Source of the DNA: Acidobacteria bacterium UBA6911
Lineage (GTDB): Bacteria > Acidobacteriota > UBA6911
Direction of reading: 5' to 3'
Assembly (NCBI GenBank): GCA_002451015.1
Contig: DKBB01000335.1
Location: forward strand, 1,505 to 16,319
DNA length: 14,815 nucleotides
Below, piece after piece: positions 7,691-14,815 of this stretch. A program made the position numbers and the translations under genes. Position 1 is the stretch's first letter. Every line of letters starts with the position of its first letter. The notes below the pieces were generated by a model, which saw only the letters and a program-made list of their open reading frames with translations, was not told where the DNA came from and did no database searches.

Positions 7691-8034
7691 AATTCAGCCT
7701 TTTCGCTAAAGATATTGCCGGCCTGGAATTCCCCAAATGCAATCGTTTTTTCTGAAGCGTTTCGTGTTCTCGCTCCCGGCGGCCGGTTCCACTGATGGGA
7801 CCGGGAACTGCCTGCCTGGATCCCTCCAAAACACATGGTGCTGTTGTGTTGAATATCTCCCTGCCGGACAGCGAAATAACAACCGGTTACGGCACACCCT
7901 GGCCGGAAAAGACCCTGGATCGGCCCTATTATAAAAACCTAGCCAGAGCTGCTGGTTTCGAGATCAAGACAGAGAGATTGAACGAGAATCTTTGTTGCCT
8001 AGAGCTGGTCAAACCACTTGAATCCGTAGAATAG
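7691..8034 (+). pseudogene. Decayed C-terminal fragment of a SAM-dependent methyltransferase
   Basis: Frame 2 around 7736-7792 reads NAIVFSEAFRVLAPGGRFH, an excellent match to the RVLxPGGR strand that follows the SAM-binding core in class I methyltransferases, and then hits TGA at 7793. The sequence appears to continue in frame 1 from 7795 (LDPSKTHG..., then RPYYKNLARAAGFEIKTERL) to TAG 8032-8034. The PGGR-DP-LARAAGFE order is that of the last third of UbiE-like methyltransferases. A frameshift therefore separates two blocks of one former gene, and the upstream SAM-binding motif (a GxGxG loop) is not found in any frame. The frame-1 part alone could be called a 79-residue hypothetical gene from ATG 7795, but it has no Shine-Dalgarno. 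The family link rests on short motifs, so confidence is modest. Confidence 0.45.
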
Positions 8035-8061
8035 GAGAAAACAAGGAGTTCATTGCAACTA

Positions 8062-8090
8062 TTGTGAAATCAGAGGTATTGCTCTATGTT
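8062..8090 (+). promoter_or_regulatory. Possible sigma-70-type promoter of the carboxylesterase gene
   Basis: TTGTGA (8062-8067) and TATGTT (8085-8090) are spaced by exactly 17 bases, and the -10 box is 54 bases before the ATG at 8145. Each box matches the consensus at four of six positions. The region is otherwise free of genes and AT-rich. This is a by-eye match, and comparable matches occur by chance. Confidence 0.3.
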
Positions 8091-8144
8091 AGGCGAATCA
8101 ATCCATTTTTCTCCCATGATGAATGCGATTAAAGGAGGGAATTT

Positions 8145-9863
8145 ATGAAGCGCAACGCCAAGGTTTTCAGAGGTTCCATACTGAGGCAGCCGATTGGTCG
8201 CCGTACCTTGTTTCGCACTGTAGCATTTACCGCCGGCGGGCTTGCCGTCGGATTTGCCCCCGGATGCAAACCGGCATACAATGAAACGCCACCGGTCGAT
8301 CCATTAGTGGAAACGTCCTACGGAAGAATTCGGGGTTATCTCAATCAGGGCATTTATACCTTCCGCGGCGTTCGCTACGGCGCGACCACCGCAGGACAGA
8401 ACCGGTTCATGCCGCCGAAATCGCCCGAACCCTGGACTGAGATCCGGGACGCCTCCGGTTACGGTTACCGGGCGCCGCAGACCAACCCTGCCACCGCGGG
8501 TGGCACTGCGCCGGAATCCGAAATGACCCGGATCCTGTGGGCTTCCGACGGTTTCCGGGTCGCGCCTCCCGAGAGCGAGGATTGTCTGTTCCTGAACGTC
8601 TGGACACCCACTCTGGATTCCACTGAAAAACGACCGGTGATGGTCTGGCTGCACGGCGGCGGATTCTCAATGGGATCCTCTTCCGACCTTCTCTATGACG
8701 GGACCAACCTGGCACGGCGCGGCGCCGTCATGGTGGGCGTCAATCACAGGTTAAATGTTTTCGGGTACACACACTTCGGCGATATCGGCGGGGAGGAATA
8801 CGCGCATTCCGGCAATGCCGGGCAACTCGATATCATTGCGGCACTGGAGTGGGTGCGCGGCAACATCGAGCGGTTCGGGGGAGATCCCGACCGGGTCATG
8901 ATCTTCGGGGAATCGGGCGGTGGCGCCAAAGTTTCCATGCTGCTGGCCAGCCCTCCGGCAAAAGGTCTCTTTCATTCCGCGGTCATTCAAAGCGGACCGG
9001 GCATTAGAGTCGGAGAACCGGAGCAGGCGACCAGAGCAGCGGAATTGCTGCTGGAGGAACTGGGGATAAAATCCGAAAACCTGACCGAGATCCACAAACT
9101 GCCTACGGAGAAAATTCTGTCGGCATACTTCGCGGCGAATGCAAAATTCAGCCGGGAGGGAGGAGGCGGCGCCTTCCGCCCCGTTCTCGATCCTGTCGTT
9201 CTCCCGGCACACCCGTTTTACCCTACAGCCACTCCCGTTTCGGAGAACGTACCGGTCATGGTAGGCTGGAACAAAACGGAGTCTACAGCCTTCTCTCTGG
9301 GACAGGACGAGCTGTGGTCTCTGGACGAGGACGGGATGCGCAGCAGGATTGAAAGACTCGCGGGCCCCGATGCCGACCGGCTTATCGACCTGTATCGCAA
9401 GGAATATCCGAACATGTCTCCGTCCGCCATCTACTTTCATATAGCCAGCTATCCAAGAATGGGCTCCGGATCGGTCGCCCTCGCCGAACGCAAGGCGTCT
9501 CTTGGGAAAGCCCCTGTCTACCTGTATCGACTCGACTGGGAAACCCCGGTTCTCGACGGCAAACTGATATCCCCGCACGGTCTGGAGATGCCGTTCGTGT
9601 TCGACAACGTCAAAGGCGGGGGAATCGCGCTGACCGGCGGCAGCGAAGAAGCCCAGAAGATGGCGGATGCTTTAAGCGAAACCTGGATCGCCTTCGCCGC
9701 CACCGGCAGTCCGAACACGCCTAAAAACGGACTGCCCCAATGGGATCCCTACGATGCGGAAACGCGCCCCACTATGATTTTCGACCACGTAAGCCGGCTG
9801 GAGTACGATCCGCTCCGGGAACAGCGCCTGATCTTCGAGGAATCCATCGACGACGATGCGTGA
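8145..9863 (+). CDS. Type-B carboxylesterase with Tat-type lipoprotein signal
   Basis: This 572-residue protein belongs to the carboxylesterase type-B (COesterase, alpha/beta hydrolase) family, which hydrolyses esters of organic acids. The N-terminus has a twin-arginine stretch GRRTLFR (18-24), a short hydrophobic run, and APGC with Cys41 as a possible lipidation site. It is therefore likely exported folded by Tat and perhaps lipid-anchored. Family marks are YTFRGVRYG, SEDCLFLNVWTP, oxyanion-hole H170-GGGF, nucleophile elbow G255-E-S257-G-G (most relatives have Ala after the Ser), VGWNKTES with likely catalytic E379, and SPHGLEMPFVFDN with H478. All three triad positions are present, so the enzyme should be active. 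AAAGGAGGG ends 5 bases before ATG 8145. The downstream neighbour is convergent with a 6-base gap. Upstream is the decayed methyltransferase fragment. Substrate unknown. Confidence 0.93.
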   Translation: MKRNAKVFRGSILRQPIGRRTLFRTVAFTAGGLAVGFAPGCKPAYNETPPVDPLVETSYGRIRGYLNQGIYTFRGVRYGATTAGQNRFMPPKSPEPWTEIRDASGYGYRAPQTNPATAGGTAPESEMTRILWASDGFRVAPPESEDCLFLNVWTPTLDSTEKRPVMVWLHGGGFSMGSSSDLLYDGTNLARRGAVMVGVNHRLNVFGYTHFGDIGGEEYAHSGNAGQLDIIAALEWVRGNIERFGGDPDRVMIFGESGGGAKVSMLLASPPAKGLFHSAVIQSGPGIRVGEPEQATRAAELLLEELGIKSENLTEIHKLPTEKILSAYFAANAKFSREGGGGAFRPVLDPVVLPAHPFYPTATPVSENVPVMVGWNKTESTAFSLGQDELWSLDEDGMRSRIERLAGPDADRLIDLYRKEYPNMSPSAIYFHIASYPRMGSGSVALAERKASLGKAPVYLYRLDWETPVLDGKLISPHGLEMPFVFDNVKGGGIALTGGSEEAQKMADALSETWIAFAATGSPNTPKNGLPQWDPYDAETRPTMIFDHVSRLEYDPLREQRLIFEESIDDDA

Positions 9864-9869
9864 CGGCAG

Positions 9870-11291
9870 CTATTCCGCACTTCTCGCCCGCAGGGGCGTC
9901 GCATGCGGCGCCCCTGCGAATGTGGCGGACCCATATCCGGGTGCCTTTCCCGTCTCCACGGCTTTTCTCTTCGCCGGATCATATCCTTGGATCTTCCATC
10001 GAACCACACGCCCGTAATACGCAATATTCAAGGCAATATGGTAGGGCAACGATGCAATCCCCCCCGGTCGCCGTGCATGGCGCAGCAGCCTTCGGGCGAT
10101 GCGCCAAGGACGATAGAATTCGCGGGTAACCCAGTCGTGGCCTGCCTGCAAATCCGTCAGGGTTATGTTGCGCGGTTGGAAAACCACATTGTGAAAATCG
10201 TAGTGGGACAGGTTCCGGTCTATGATACGACCCGCCATCGCCCGAAACCTGAGCGTGCCGGGGAGAGGCGTGAAAATGGAAACCTGAACGACGTCCACCT
10301 CCAGTTTATCCAGCGTATCGAGGGTATACCGGAACACTTCCGGGGTGTCGTTATCGAATCCAAATACAATGCCCGCCTCAACGCCGATGCCGCAGGAATG
10401 CAGCAACCGTATGGCATCGCGGTACTGTTCAACCCGATGGCAGGTTTTGTGCACCGCATCCAGGTTTTTCCCCGAAAAGGTCTCCAGCCCCACAAAGAGC
10501 CCGATACAGCCCCCTTTCGCCGCAAGCCTCACAAAATCCGGATCGTCCGCAACAGCCAATGTCGACTGGGTGATCCACTTCTTTTTCAGCGGGATCAAGG
10601 CATGAAAAAGATCCCGGGCATAGTCCTTGTCCGCGGTTAAATTGTCGTCCACAAAAATAAAGAAGTTCTCCGGCAGGGCTGCAATCTCGTCACGGACTTC
10701 CCGGACAGGACGATATCTTTGCGATTGACCGTGAAACGCGGCGACCGAACAGAAGTCGCAACTGTTGGCACACCCGCGCGTCGCCTGAACCGCCTGGATC
10801 GTCCCGTAATTCTTCCCTTTCAGGAGGTGGCGGGGCATCGGCTTCAAACCTTTCAAGGACGGCTGGATTTTGTTTTTGTAAATGCCCTGCAGTCGACCGT
10901 TTGCGGCATCCTCCAGCAACCGCGGCCAAATCTTTTCCGCATCCCCCATGACGATTGCATCGGCATGAAGACCGGCTTCCCGGGGACAGAAAGTGGGATG
11001 CATACCGCCCAGAACCACGGGGATCCCCTTCTTTCTGAATTGTTCAGATATTTCATAAGCCCGGGGAGCCACCGCGGTCATGCACGTGATTCCGACGAGG
11101 TCGAAATCTTCTTCCCACGGTATGTCGTCGACCTGTTCGTCAATAATCCGTATCTTAACGTCCGGCGGCGTTTCAGCGGCCAGACTCAACAGGCTGAGTA
11201 AAGAAAAACGGAACGTTTTTCCTCTAAAAACTCCCGAGCGTCCAATCTTTTTCCATTTGCCGGATGCCGGCGCGATCAACAGGATGTTCAT
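9870..11291 (-). CDS. B12-binding-domain-type radical SAM protein
   Basis: This 473-residue protein has an N-terminal Rossmann-like domain (about 1-150: NILLIAP, DLVGITCMTAVAPRAYEI, PVVLGGMHPTFCPREA, DAIVMGDAE) of the cobalamin-binding type often fused to radical SAM enzymes. The radical SAM core follows, with C174-x3-C178-x2-C181 for the 4Fe-4S cluster, FIFVDDNLTADKDYA, GLFVGLETFSGKNLD and GIVFGFDNDTPEVF. The C-terminal part (about 370-473) is basic and resembles the DUF4070-type tail. The DxHxxG base-off cobalamin motif is not present, as in many of this class. Relatives methylate or rearrange unreactive carbons, but the substrate cannot be read here. ATG 11289-11291 is chosen because AAAGGAG lies 7 bases upstream and just after a sigma-54 promoter; an upstream in-frame start (11324) would begin upstream of the predicted transcription start. 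The last ~25 residues are low-complexity and contain a strong inverted repeat. Confidence 0.9.
   Translation of the reverse strand: MNILLIAPASGKWKKIGRSGVFRGKTFRFSLLSLLSLAAETPPDVKIRIIDEQVDDIPWEEDFDLVGITCMTAVAPRAYEISEQFRKKGIPVVLGGMHPTFCPREAGLHADAIVMGDAEKIWPRLLEDAANGRLQGIYKNKIQPSLKGLKPMPRHLLKGKNYGTIQAVQATRGCANSCDFCSVAAFHGQSQRYRPVREVRDEIAALPENFFIFVDDNLTADKDYARDLFHALIPLKKKWITQSTLAVADDPDFVRLAAKGGCIGLFVGLETFSGKNLDAVHKTCHRVEQYRDAIRLLHSCGIGVEAGIVFGFDNDTPEVFRYTLDTLDKLEVDVVQVSIFTPLPGTLRFRAMAGRIIDRNLSHYDFHNVVFQPRNITLTDLQAGHDWVTREFYRPWRIARRLLRHARRPGGIASLPYHIALNIAYYGRVVRWKIQGYDPAKRKAVETGKAPGYGSATFAGAPHATPLRARSAE
9889..9918. repeat. Perfect 10-bp inverted repeat at the radical SAM gene 3' end
   Basis: CGCAGGGGCG (9889-9898) and CGCCCCTGCG (9909-9918) are perfect inverted arms around a ten-base loop that itself contains GCATGC. 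The hairpin lies 26 bases past the carboxylesterase stop and inside the final codons of the convergent radical SAM gene. It could stop transcripts from the left, but no T-run follows, so a rho-independent terminator is only a possibility. Confidence 0.45.
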
Positions 11292-11320
11292 GGCAATCTC
11301 CTTTCGCTTATTTACAGAGC

Positions 11321-11335
11321 GCAAGGAGCGTGCCA
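11321..11335 (-). promoter_or_regulatory. Sigma-54 (RpoN) -24/-12 promoter of the radical SAM gene
   Basis: On the minus strand the sequence reads C-TGGCACG-CTCC-TTGC-G, with the -24 box TGGCACG at 11329-11335 and the -12 box TTGC at 11321-11324. This equals the core sigma-54 consensus TGGCACG-N4-TTGC, missing only the W that normally follows. Transcription would start near 11309, giving a leader of about 18 bases that still contains the AAAGGAG ribosome site before ATG 11291. The fit of box spacing, leader length and ribosome site makes chance unlikely. Sigma-54 promoters need an AAA+ enhancer-binding protein; none is encoded in this window. Confidence 0.8.
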
Positions 11336-11408
11336 GGAGGAGAATACAAGGATTAAATTATTGCTTTAATTAGACTAATGTCTGTAATGCGGTCTGGGTT
11401 CGGATATT

Positions 11409-11425
11409 TTTCAGGCAACCTGAAA
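11409..11425. promoter_or_regulatory. Perfect dyad, candidate enhancer-binding-protein site
   Basis: TTTCAGG (11409-11415) and CCTGAAA (11419-11425) are perfect inverted arms around CAA. The centre is about 108 bases upstream of the predicted sigma-54 transcription start, in the usual range for upstream activator sites, with an AT-rich stretch between (11350-11380) that could bend. A hairpin role in RNA is less likely because no T-run follows on the minus strand. The regulator is unknown. Confidence 0.45.
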
Positions 11426-11519
11426 GGTCATTCTGTGTAGATCGTCCATCAAAAAATGCATATTGCGACAGGACAAGGGATTTCGTTATTTTGCGGCTCC
11501 CCGTTAAAAGCCGGATGCA

Positions 11520-12158
11520 TTATTCACTTTCTCTTTTTTCCATCCATTCCCTGAATTTTTTCTTTTCTTCCCCGCTCAGTTTGTCCCAGTCTTTTTCGAG
11601 CGTTTCATCGTCCTCTTTAATAGAGGATTCTTTCGCATCGGCCGCCAGGGCGTCTTCATCGACTTTATCGCTTTCCTCCGCCCGGGAAGTGGACACTCTG
11701 GTTTGATCGACCTCTTCCTCAATCCAGAATTCAGGATTTTTTTCAAATTTCGCAGCTTCCCGTATATTCTTCAGCTTGGGATGCATCACCCTGTAGGTTC
11801 GTCCCGCCTCCGCCCTGAAATTCAGTACAATCCTTCCGGAGCGGAATTTTTCGAAGTGATTATCGTCGTAGTCCCAGAAATCACTGTAGCGCACGGTCAT
11901 TTCATGATCGCCGGGCGCTATCTGGATTTCCTTTTCATAACTGGAAAGATAACTGAAAAAATCACCCACATCCCGGCCGTCGACGTCCAGAACCAAAATA
12001 TCTATTGGAACGCGGACACGTACGACCGCATCCTCCCGAACTTCATCCGTATCGTGAAGCCGGACAGTCTTCGTACCCTGGCACGCTGAAAGGAAAAGCA
12101 ACTCAATAGCAAGGAACGACCCGAATATCAGGAGCCATTTCATTTTATATATCCGCAT
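11520..12158 (-). CDS. Small lipoprotein with charged C-terminal tail
   Basis: The 212-residue protein starts with a signal peptide ending in the lipobox LSAC (C26), so it is exported and lipid-anchored. Residues about 45-130 form a beta-rich domain (IDILVLDVDGRDV, IQIAPGDHEMTVRYSDF, RIVLNFRAEAGRTYRVMHP). The pattern strand, APGDH-like turn, strand, then AGRTYRV resembles PEGA- or DUF2057-like surface domains; I do not claim a family. Residues about 140-212 are extremely charged (Glu, Asp, Lys) and probably a helix or disordered tail. ATG 12156-12158 has GGGG about 6 bases upstream, better than the second ATG at codon 6. It lies downstream of the ABC operon on the same strand but beyond that operon's strong terminator, so it is probably transcribed alone. 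A weak CGGCT/AGCCG hairpin (11494-11513) follows its stop. Function unknown. Confidence 0.85.
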   Translation of the reverse strand: MRIYKMKWLLIFGSFLAIELLFLSACQGTKTVRLHDTDEVREDAVVRVRVPIDILVLDVDGRDVGDFFSYLSSYEKEIQIAPGDHEMTVRYSDFWDYDDNHFEKFRSGRIVLNFRAEAGRTYRVMHPKLKNIREAAKFEKNPEFWIEEEVDQTRVSTSRAEESDKVDEDALAADAKESSIKEDDETLEKDWDKLSGEEKKKFREWMEKRESE

Positions 12159-12200
12159 CTTTGCCCCTTTGCATTAAAACCCGAATTGTAACAGTTGTCC

Positions 12201-12228
12201 TTTATAGAAATGTTAAAAAACCGTTAAA
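12201..12228 (-). promoter_or_regulatory. Possible promoter of the small lipoprotein gene
   Basis: On the minus strand TTTAAC (12223-12228) and TATAAA (12201-12206) are spaced by 16 bases. The -10 box matches five of six consensus bases and the -35 box four. It lies between the ABC operon terminator and the lipoprotein start, with a leader of about 35 bases. The position supports it; the score is only fair. Confidence 0.4.
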
Positions 12229-12243
12229 TTCCAGACTTGGAGG

Positions 12244-12277
12244 AAAAATGGCACCTGGGTATCCAGGTGCCATTTTT
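12244..12277 (-). terminator. Strong bidirectional-looking rho-independent terminator
   Basis: AAAAATGGCACCTGG (12244-12258) and its exact reverse complement (12263-12277) enclose the loop GTAT. Arms are 15 bp and perfect: the ten-pair hairpin NNGGCACCTGG part is flanked by A5 and T5, so each strand has a hairpin followed by T5. On the minus strand it begins two bases after the permease stop codon and so ends the ABC operon. Confidence 0.92.
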
Positions 12278-12279
12278 AA

Positions 12280-13650
12280 TTATGCGGAACGGACCCATCG
12301 CAGAAGGGTTCTGAAATTGGGCGGCTTGCCGAACATGAGCAGGCCTATCCGGAATATTTTAGCCGTGAGCCACACCGCCCCGACGACCGAGCCCAATCCG
12401 ATCAGGATCGAAAGCCACACCTGCCACCATGGAGGCGGGGAACTGGAAGCCATACGCATCAATATGGCGAAAGTGTTCATGGGAGGGATGAAACTCATGA
12501 CAACGCTCAATACGGAGTTTGGACTGCGGGATATCGGGAACCAGAGAATCCACGGGATCATGAATGTGATCGACAGCGGCATCAACAGGCCCTGCGCCTC
12601 CTTCATATCGTTGACCGCAGAACCCACCGCCATCATTAAGGAACCCATCACCAGGTAGGTGATCACGAAAAACAGCAGGAGATAAAATATCAGGGAAAAA
12701 TCCAAAAGGCCGACCATGGCGAAGGACGAGAGCAGGAAGACACCCATCAGGATATAGAGTCCCATGCCGATCATGCTGGCGCCCATCTGCCCCAAAAGCT
12801 TTCCCGCCATCAATTCTATCGGGGATACGGCGGAAAGAAGGATCTCGACAACCCGGCTCGATTTCTCTTCAACCATCGTGGTCAGCAGTTGTCCGCCCCC
12901 TCCCATGACGCCCATCAACAGCAGGAAGCCGAATGCCAACGGCAGCATGGTATTGAATCCCTGGACCGTCTGTCTTTGCTCCGTTTGCATTATCGTCACA
13001 GAGCGGACGGAAGGAACGTCGAGGATAGAATAGACTTGCGTCCCGTTGAGCGCACTTTTATTGAGGCGGGCGTTGACAATGGCGTCTTTCAAACCCTGCT
13101 GGATTTCGTTCCTGGCCATATCCGAAAGATTTGGAGAGACGTAGAAATCATAGGAGCCGTACTCCAGGCTGTCGCCGGCCGGTTCCACCGCGTTGGGATG
13201 AATCACGGCAATGGCGAGACGAGGCATGTCTTTCGGTTGATAGTTCAGCCAGGCCTTCTCATTTTCAATGTCCGTACCGGGAGGGCGCGTCAGGATACGG
13301 AGATCGGGAATCGGGGCCAGGTTCAGGCCCGCATTCCCGGCTGGAACCTTATCCGCCATCTCCTGTACCTGTTGCGGCGCCTCGGCCAGGGCTTCTTTGA
13401 TAAACTGTTCGCGGCGCTCCCTGATTTTTTCGGGATTGTAGGCATCGCGCAATCCAGGGAGAACCTGTCCGGTCGGATCGATGACGATGATCTCTCCTTT
13501 CAATTGATAATCCTGGGGATTGAACAGTCGCGGGCCGATCCATGCAAACAGGGCAATCAACACCGGCAGGAACAGGAGCCCGAAAAGGAATGCACGTGTT
13601 CCGACGGTGGCGACGAATTCCCGCTTAGCTACCAATAGTATATTTCTCAT
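12280..13650 (-). CDS. ABC-2 type permease of an export system
   Basis: The 456-residue membrane protein has one N-terminal helix (about 20-42, AFLFGLLFLPVLIALFAWIG), a large extracytoplasmic region (about 43-230), then five or so helices at the C-terminal end. These include LPLAFGFLLLMGVMGGGGQLL near 240, MGASMIGMGLYILMGVFLL near 295, LIFYLLLFFVITYLVMGSLMM near 325 and VWLSILIGLGSVVGAVWL near 425. VEEKSSRVVEILLSAVSPIELMAGKLLGQ, before the helix near 295, is the conserved cytoplasmic segment of NatB-like ABC-2 permeases. The ATG overlaps the ATPase stop by four bases (ATGA, 13647-13650), so the two genes are translationally coupled. Family members export sodium, drugs or peptides; the cargo here is not known. 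Transcription ends at the terminator just after the stop. Confidence 0.92.
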   Translation of the reverse strand: MRNILLVAKREFVATVGTRAFLFGLLFLPVLIALFAWIGPRLFNPQDYQLKGEIIVIDPTGQVLPGLRDAYNPEKIRERREQFIKEALAEAPQQVQEMADKVPAGNAGLNLAPIPDLRILTRPPGTDIENEKAWLNYQPKDMPRLAIAVIHPNAVEPAGDSLEYGSYDFYVSPNLSDMARNEIQQGLKDAIVNARLNKSALNGTQVYSILDVPSVRSVTIMQTEQRQTVQGFNTMLPLAFGFLLLMGVMGGGGQLLTTMVEEKSSRVVEILLSAVSPIELMAGKLLGQMGASMIGMGLYILMGVFLLSSFAMVGLLDFSLIFYLLLFFVITYLVMGSLMMAVGSAVNDMKEAQGLLMPLSITFMIPWILWFPISRSPNSVLSVVMSFIPPMNTFAILMRMASSSPPPWWQVWLSILIGLGSVVGAVWLTAKIFRIGLLMFGKPPNFRTLLRWVRSA

Positions 13651-14624
13651 GAATCTGCGCCTCCATTCGAGCTTGCCAGGTTCGCTTTCAACCTCTCTTG
13701 ATCCTCGGCCGAATCGGTTGCAGTCGAGACAAGGCGGATAAAAATATCTTCAAGGCGCGGACGGGCCAACTCTATGCGGGCGGGCGGGTGCACGTCAATG
13801 ATCCGGTGCATCGCCTCCGCGGGGTCCGTATTGTCTGCAAGCTGGATTGCATAGCCGGTTTCGCTTCGATCCACCCGCTCAACTCCCGGCAATTGCAGGA
13901 GGTCCGATACATCCGCATCGGAATCGATAGGATCGTATTCAATCGTGCGAGTATCGTACTGGTTGAGTATATTGGCAAGAACCTGGTCCATGACTTTCCG
14001 GCCCTGGTGGATCATCACGACATGCCGGCATATCTCCTCTGCCTGCGGCATGACGTGAGTAGAAAAAAGAATCGTCGCCCCGCGCCGGTGTTCCTCCAGC
14101 ACCATATCGCGCAGAAGTCGCATACTGACGGGATCCAAACCGCTGAACGGTTCATCCAGTATCAGGAGGTCCGGCTTATGAATGATGGCCGCAACGAACT
14201 GAACCTTCTGGAGCATCCCCTTGGAAAGTTCCTCGCAGTGTTTCCCTTCGATCCGGCCGAGACCGACACGGTCGAGGGAAGTTTTTATTACCCTGCTCAA
14301 ATCCGGTTCCCGTACACCTTTCAATCTGCCCATATAGTTCAGAAAAGCGCCGACCCGCATTTTCCGGTAAACTCCCCGCTCTTCAGGTAGATAGCCGATC
14401 CTGTTCTTGGCTTCGAGTGCGGAAGCGTAATTCAAAACCGTAATGTCCCCGGAATCCGGGAAAAGAATCGACATGATCAACCGGATGGCCGTCGTTTTCC
14501 CGGCACCGTTGGGACCGATAAAACCGTAAAGCCCCTCATGGGGAATAACAAGATCCAGGTTCCGGACCGCAGTGACCCGGCCGAACGTTTTCGTTACGTT
14601 TTTAAGTTCAACAGCAGCATCCAT
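13647..14624 (-). CDS. ABC transporter ATP-binding protein
   Basis: The 325-residue ATPase has Walker A GPNGAGKTT (37-45), signature LSKGM (133-137), Walker B LLILDE (153-158), the D-loop SGLDP and switch H190 (STHVMPQ). The Q-loop region reads YLPEERGVYRKM, with Pro-Glu-Glu where a Gln is usual; this LPEER form is normal for the NatA-like branch. About 100 C-terminal residues (from about 225) form an extra domain like the DUF4162 tail seen in that branch. It powers the permease encoded just downstream. The start ATG 14622-14624 has only a weak ribosome site (GGGCG, about 4 bases away). Cys130 before the signature is unusual but not diagnostic. Cargo unknown. Confidence 0.94.
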   Translation of the reverse strand: MDAAVELKNVTKTFGRVTAVRNLDLVIPHEGLYGFIGPNGAGKTTAIRLIMSILFPDSGDITVLNYASALEAKNRIGYLPEERGVYRKMRVGAFLNYMGRLKGVREPDLSRVIKTSLDRVGLGRIEGKHCEELSKGMLQKVQFVAAIIHKPDLLILDEPFSGLDPVSMRLLRDMVLEEHRRGATILFSTHVMPQAEEICRHVVMIHQGRKVMDQVLANILNQYDTRTIEYDPIDSDADVSDLLQLPGVERVDRSETGYAIQLADNTDPAEAMHRIIDVHPPARIELARPRLEDIFIRLVSTATDSAEDQERLKANLASSNGGADS

Positions 14625-14815
14625 AATTCGCCCGCTTTATAAAGTTTTAGGAATTCGAATATCATACAAATTCCGTCGATGCAGAGCTCTCCTCCCTGTT
14701 ATCTACGAAAAAAGGGAACGATTATTTCAGTATCTCTAAACAAATCAAGGTCCTGTGTCAGATTTCCCTGGAAAGGCCGGGCGGAGGGCACAGAGGCGGC
14801 GCCAAAAAACGGAAA
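14625..14815. other. Upstream region of the ABC operon; no gene seen
   Basis: No convincing coding sequence is seen. On the minus strand TATGAT (complement near 14661-14667) could be a -10 box, but I found no matching -35 box. CTTTATAAAG (14635-14644) is a perfect ten-base palindrome 10 bases before the ATPase start. The final 60 bases are GC-rich and may belong to a further gene's upstream region. Confidence 0.3.

Noticed and set aside
7793..7795. A second possible Sec codon: TGA right after the RVLAPGGRFH motif of the methyltransferase remnant.
   Set aside because: The same frame meets another stop at 7850, no sensible domain continues past the TGA, and similarity resumes in a different frame, so decay is the better explanation.
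11491..11706. Short Ser/Phe-rich frame on the plus strand.
   Set aside because: It is the antisense shadow of the Glu/Lys/Asp-rich tail of the small lipoprotein gene.

Overview
The window looks like chromosomal DNA of a Gram-negative bacterium of moderate, slightly GC-rich composition. Evidence for Gram-negative is a set of lipobox proteins, a Tat-type lipoprotein signal and a near-consensus sigma-54 promoter. A UGA-decoded selenoprotein, a uroporphyrinogen-decarboxylase-like protein and a B12-type radical SAM enzyme suggest an anaerobic or facultative lineage, for example a Desulfobacterota-like organism. This taxonomic guess is inference only; no rRNA or other marker gene is present. No tRNA, rRNA, CRISPR array or insertion sequence was seen.

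Left part (1-5171): a truncated MFS transporter runs leftward off the edge. Divergent from it is the most notable gene (589-2307), a 572-residue protein whose reading frame contains one in-frame TGA at 976-978. The TGA lies in a G-[TGA]-D-G-C context, matches the U-x-x-C site of the UGSC family of (seleno)proteins, and is followed directly by a stem-loop with a G-containing apical loop, as expected of a bacterial SECIS. A conventional gene caller would split this gene in two. Convergent to it is a URO-D family gene (2384-3619), and divergent from that is an aromatic-acid-symporter-like MFS gene (3858-5171). The arrangement (transporter, selenoprotein, URO-D protein, transporter) looks like an accessory catabolic locus of unknown substrate.

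Middle part (5189-9863): a lipoprotein GH3 glycosidase (minus strand) and a Tat-exported type-B carboxylesterase (plus strand) flank about 600 bases that hold a decayed C-terminal fragment of a SAM-dependent methyltransferase. The two hydrolases would act in the periplasm or at a membrane surface on glycosides and esters; this fits the transporter-rich setting but does not prove a shared pathway.

Right part (9870-14815): a B12-binding-type radical SAM gene is read leftward from a sigma-54 promoter, with a perfect dyad about 110 bases upstream of the predicted start of transcription that could bind an enhancer-binding protein. Then follow a small lipoprotein with a highly charged tail and a two-gene ABC exporter operon (ATPase plus ABC-2 permease, 4-base overlap) closed by a perfect 15-bp-arm terminator.
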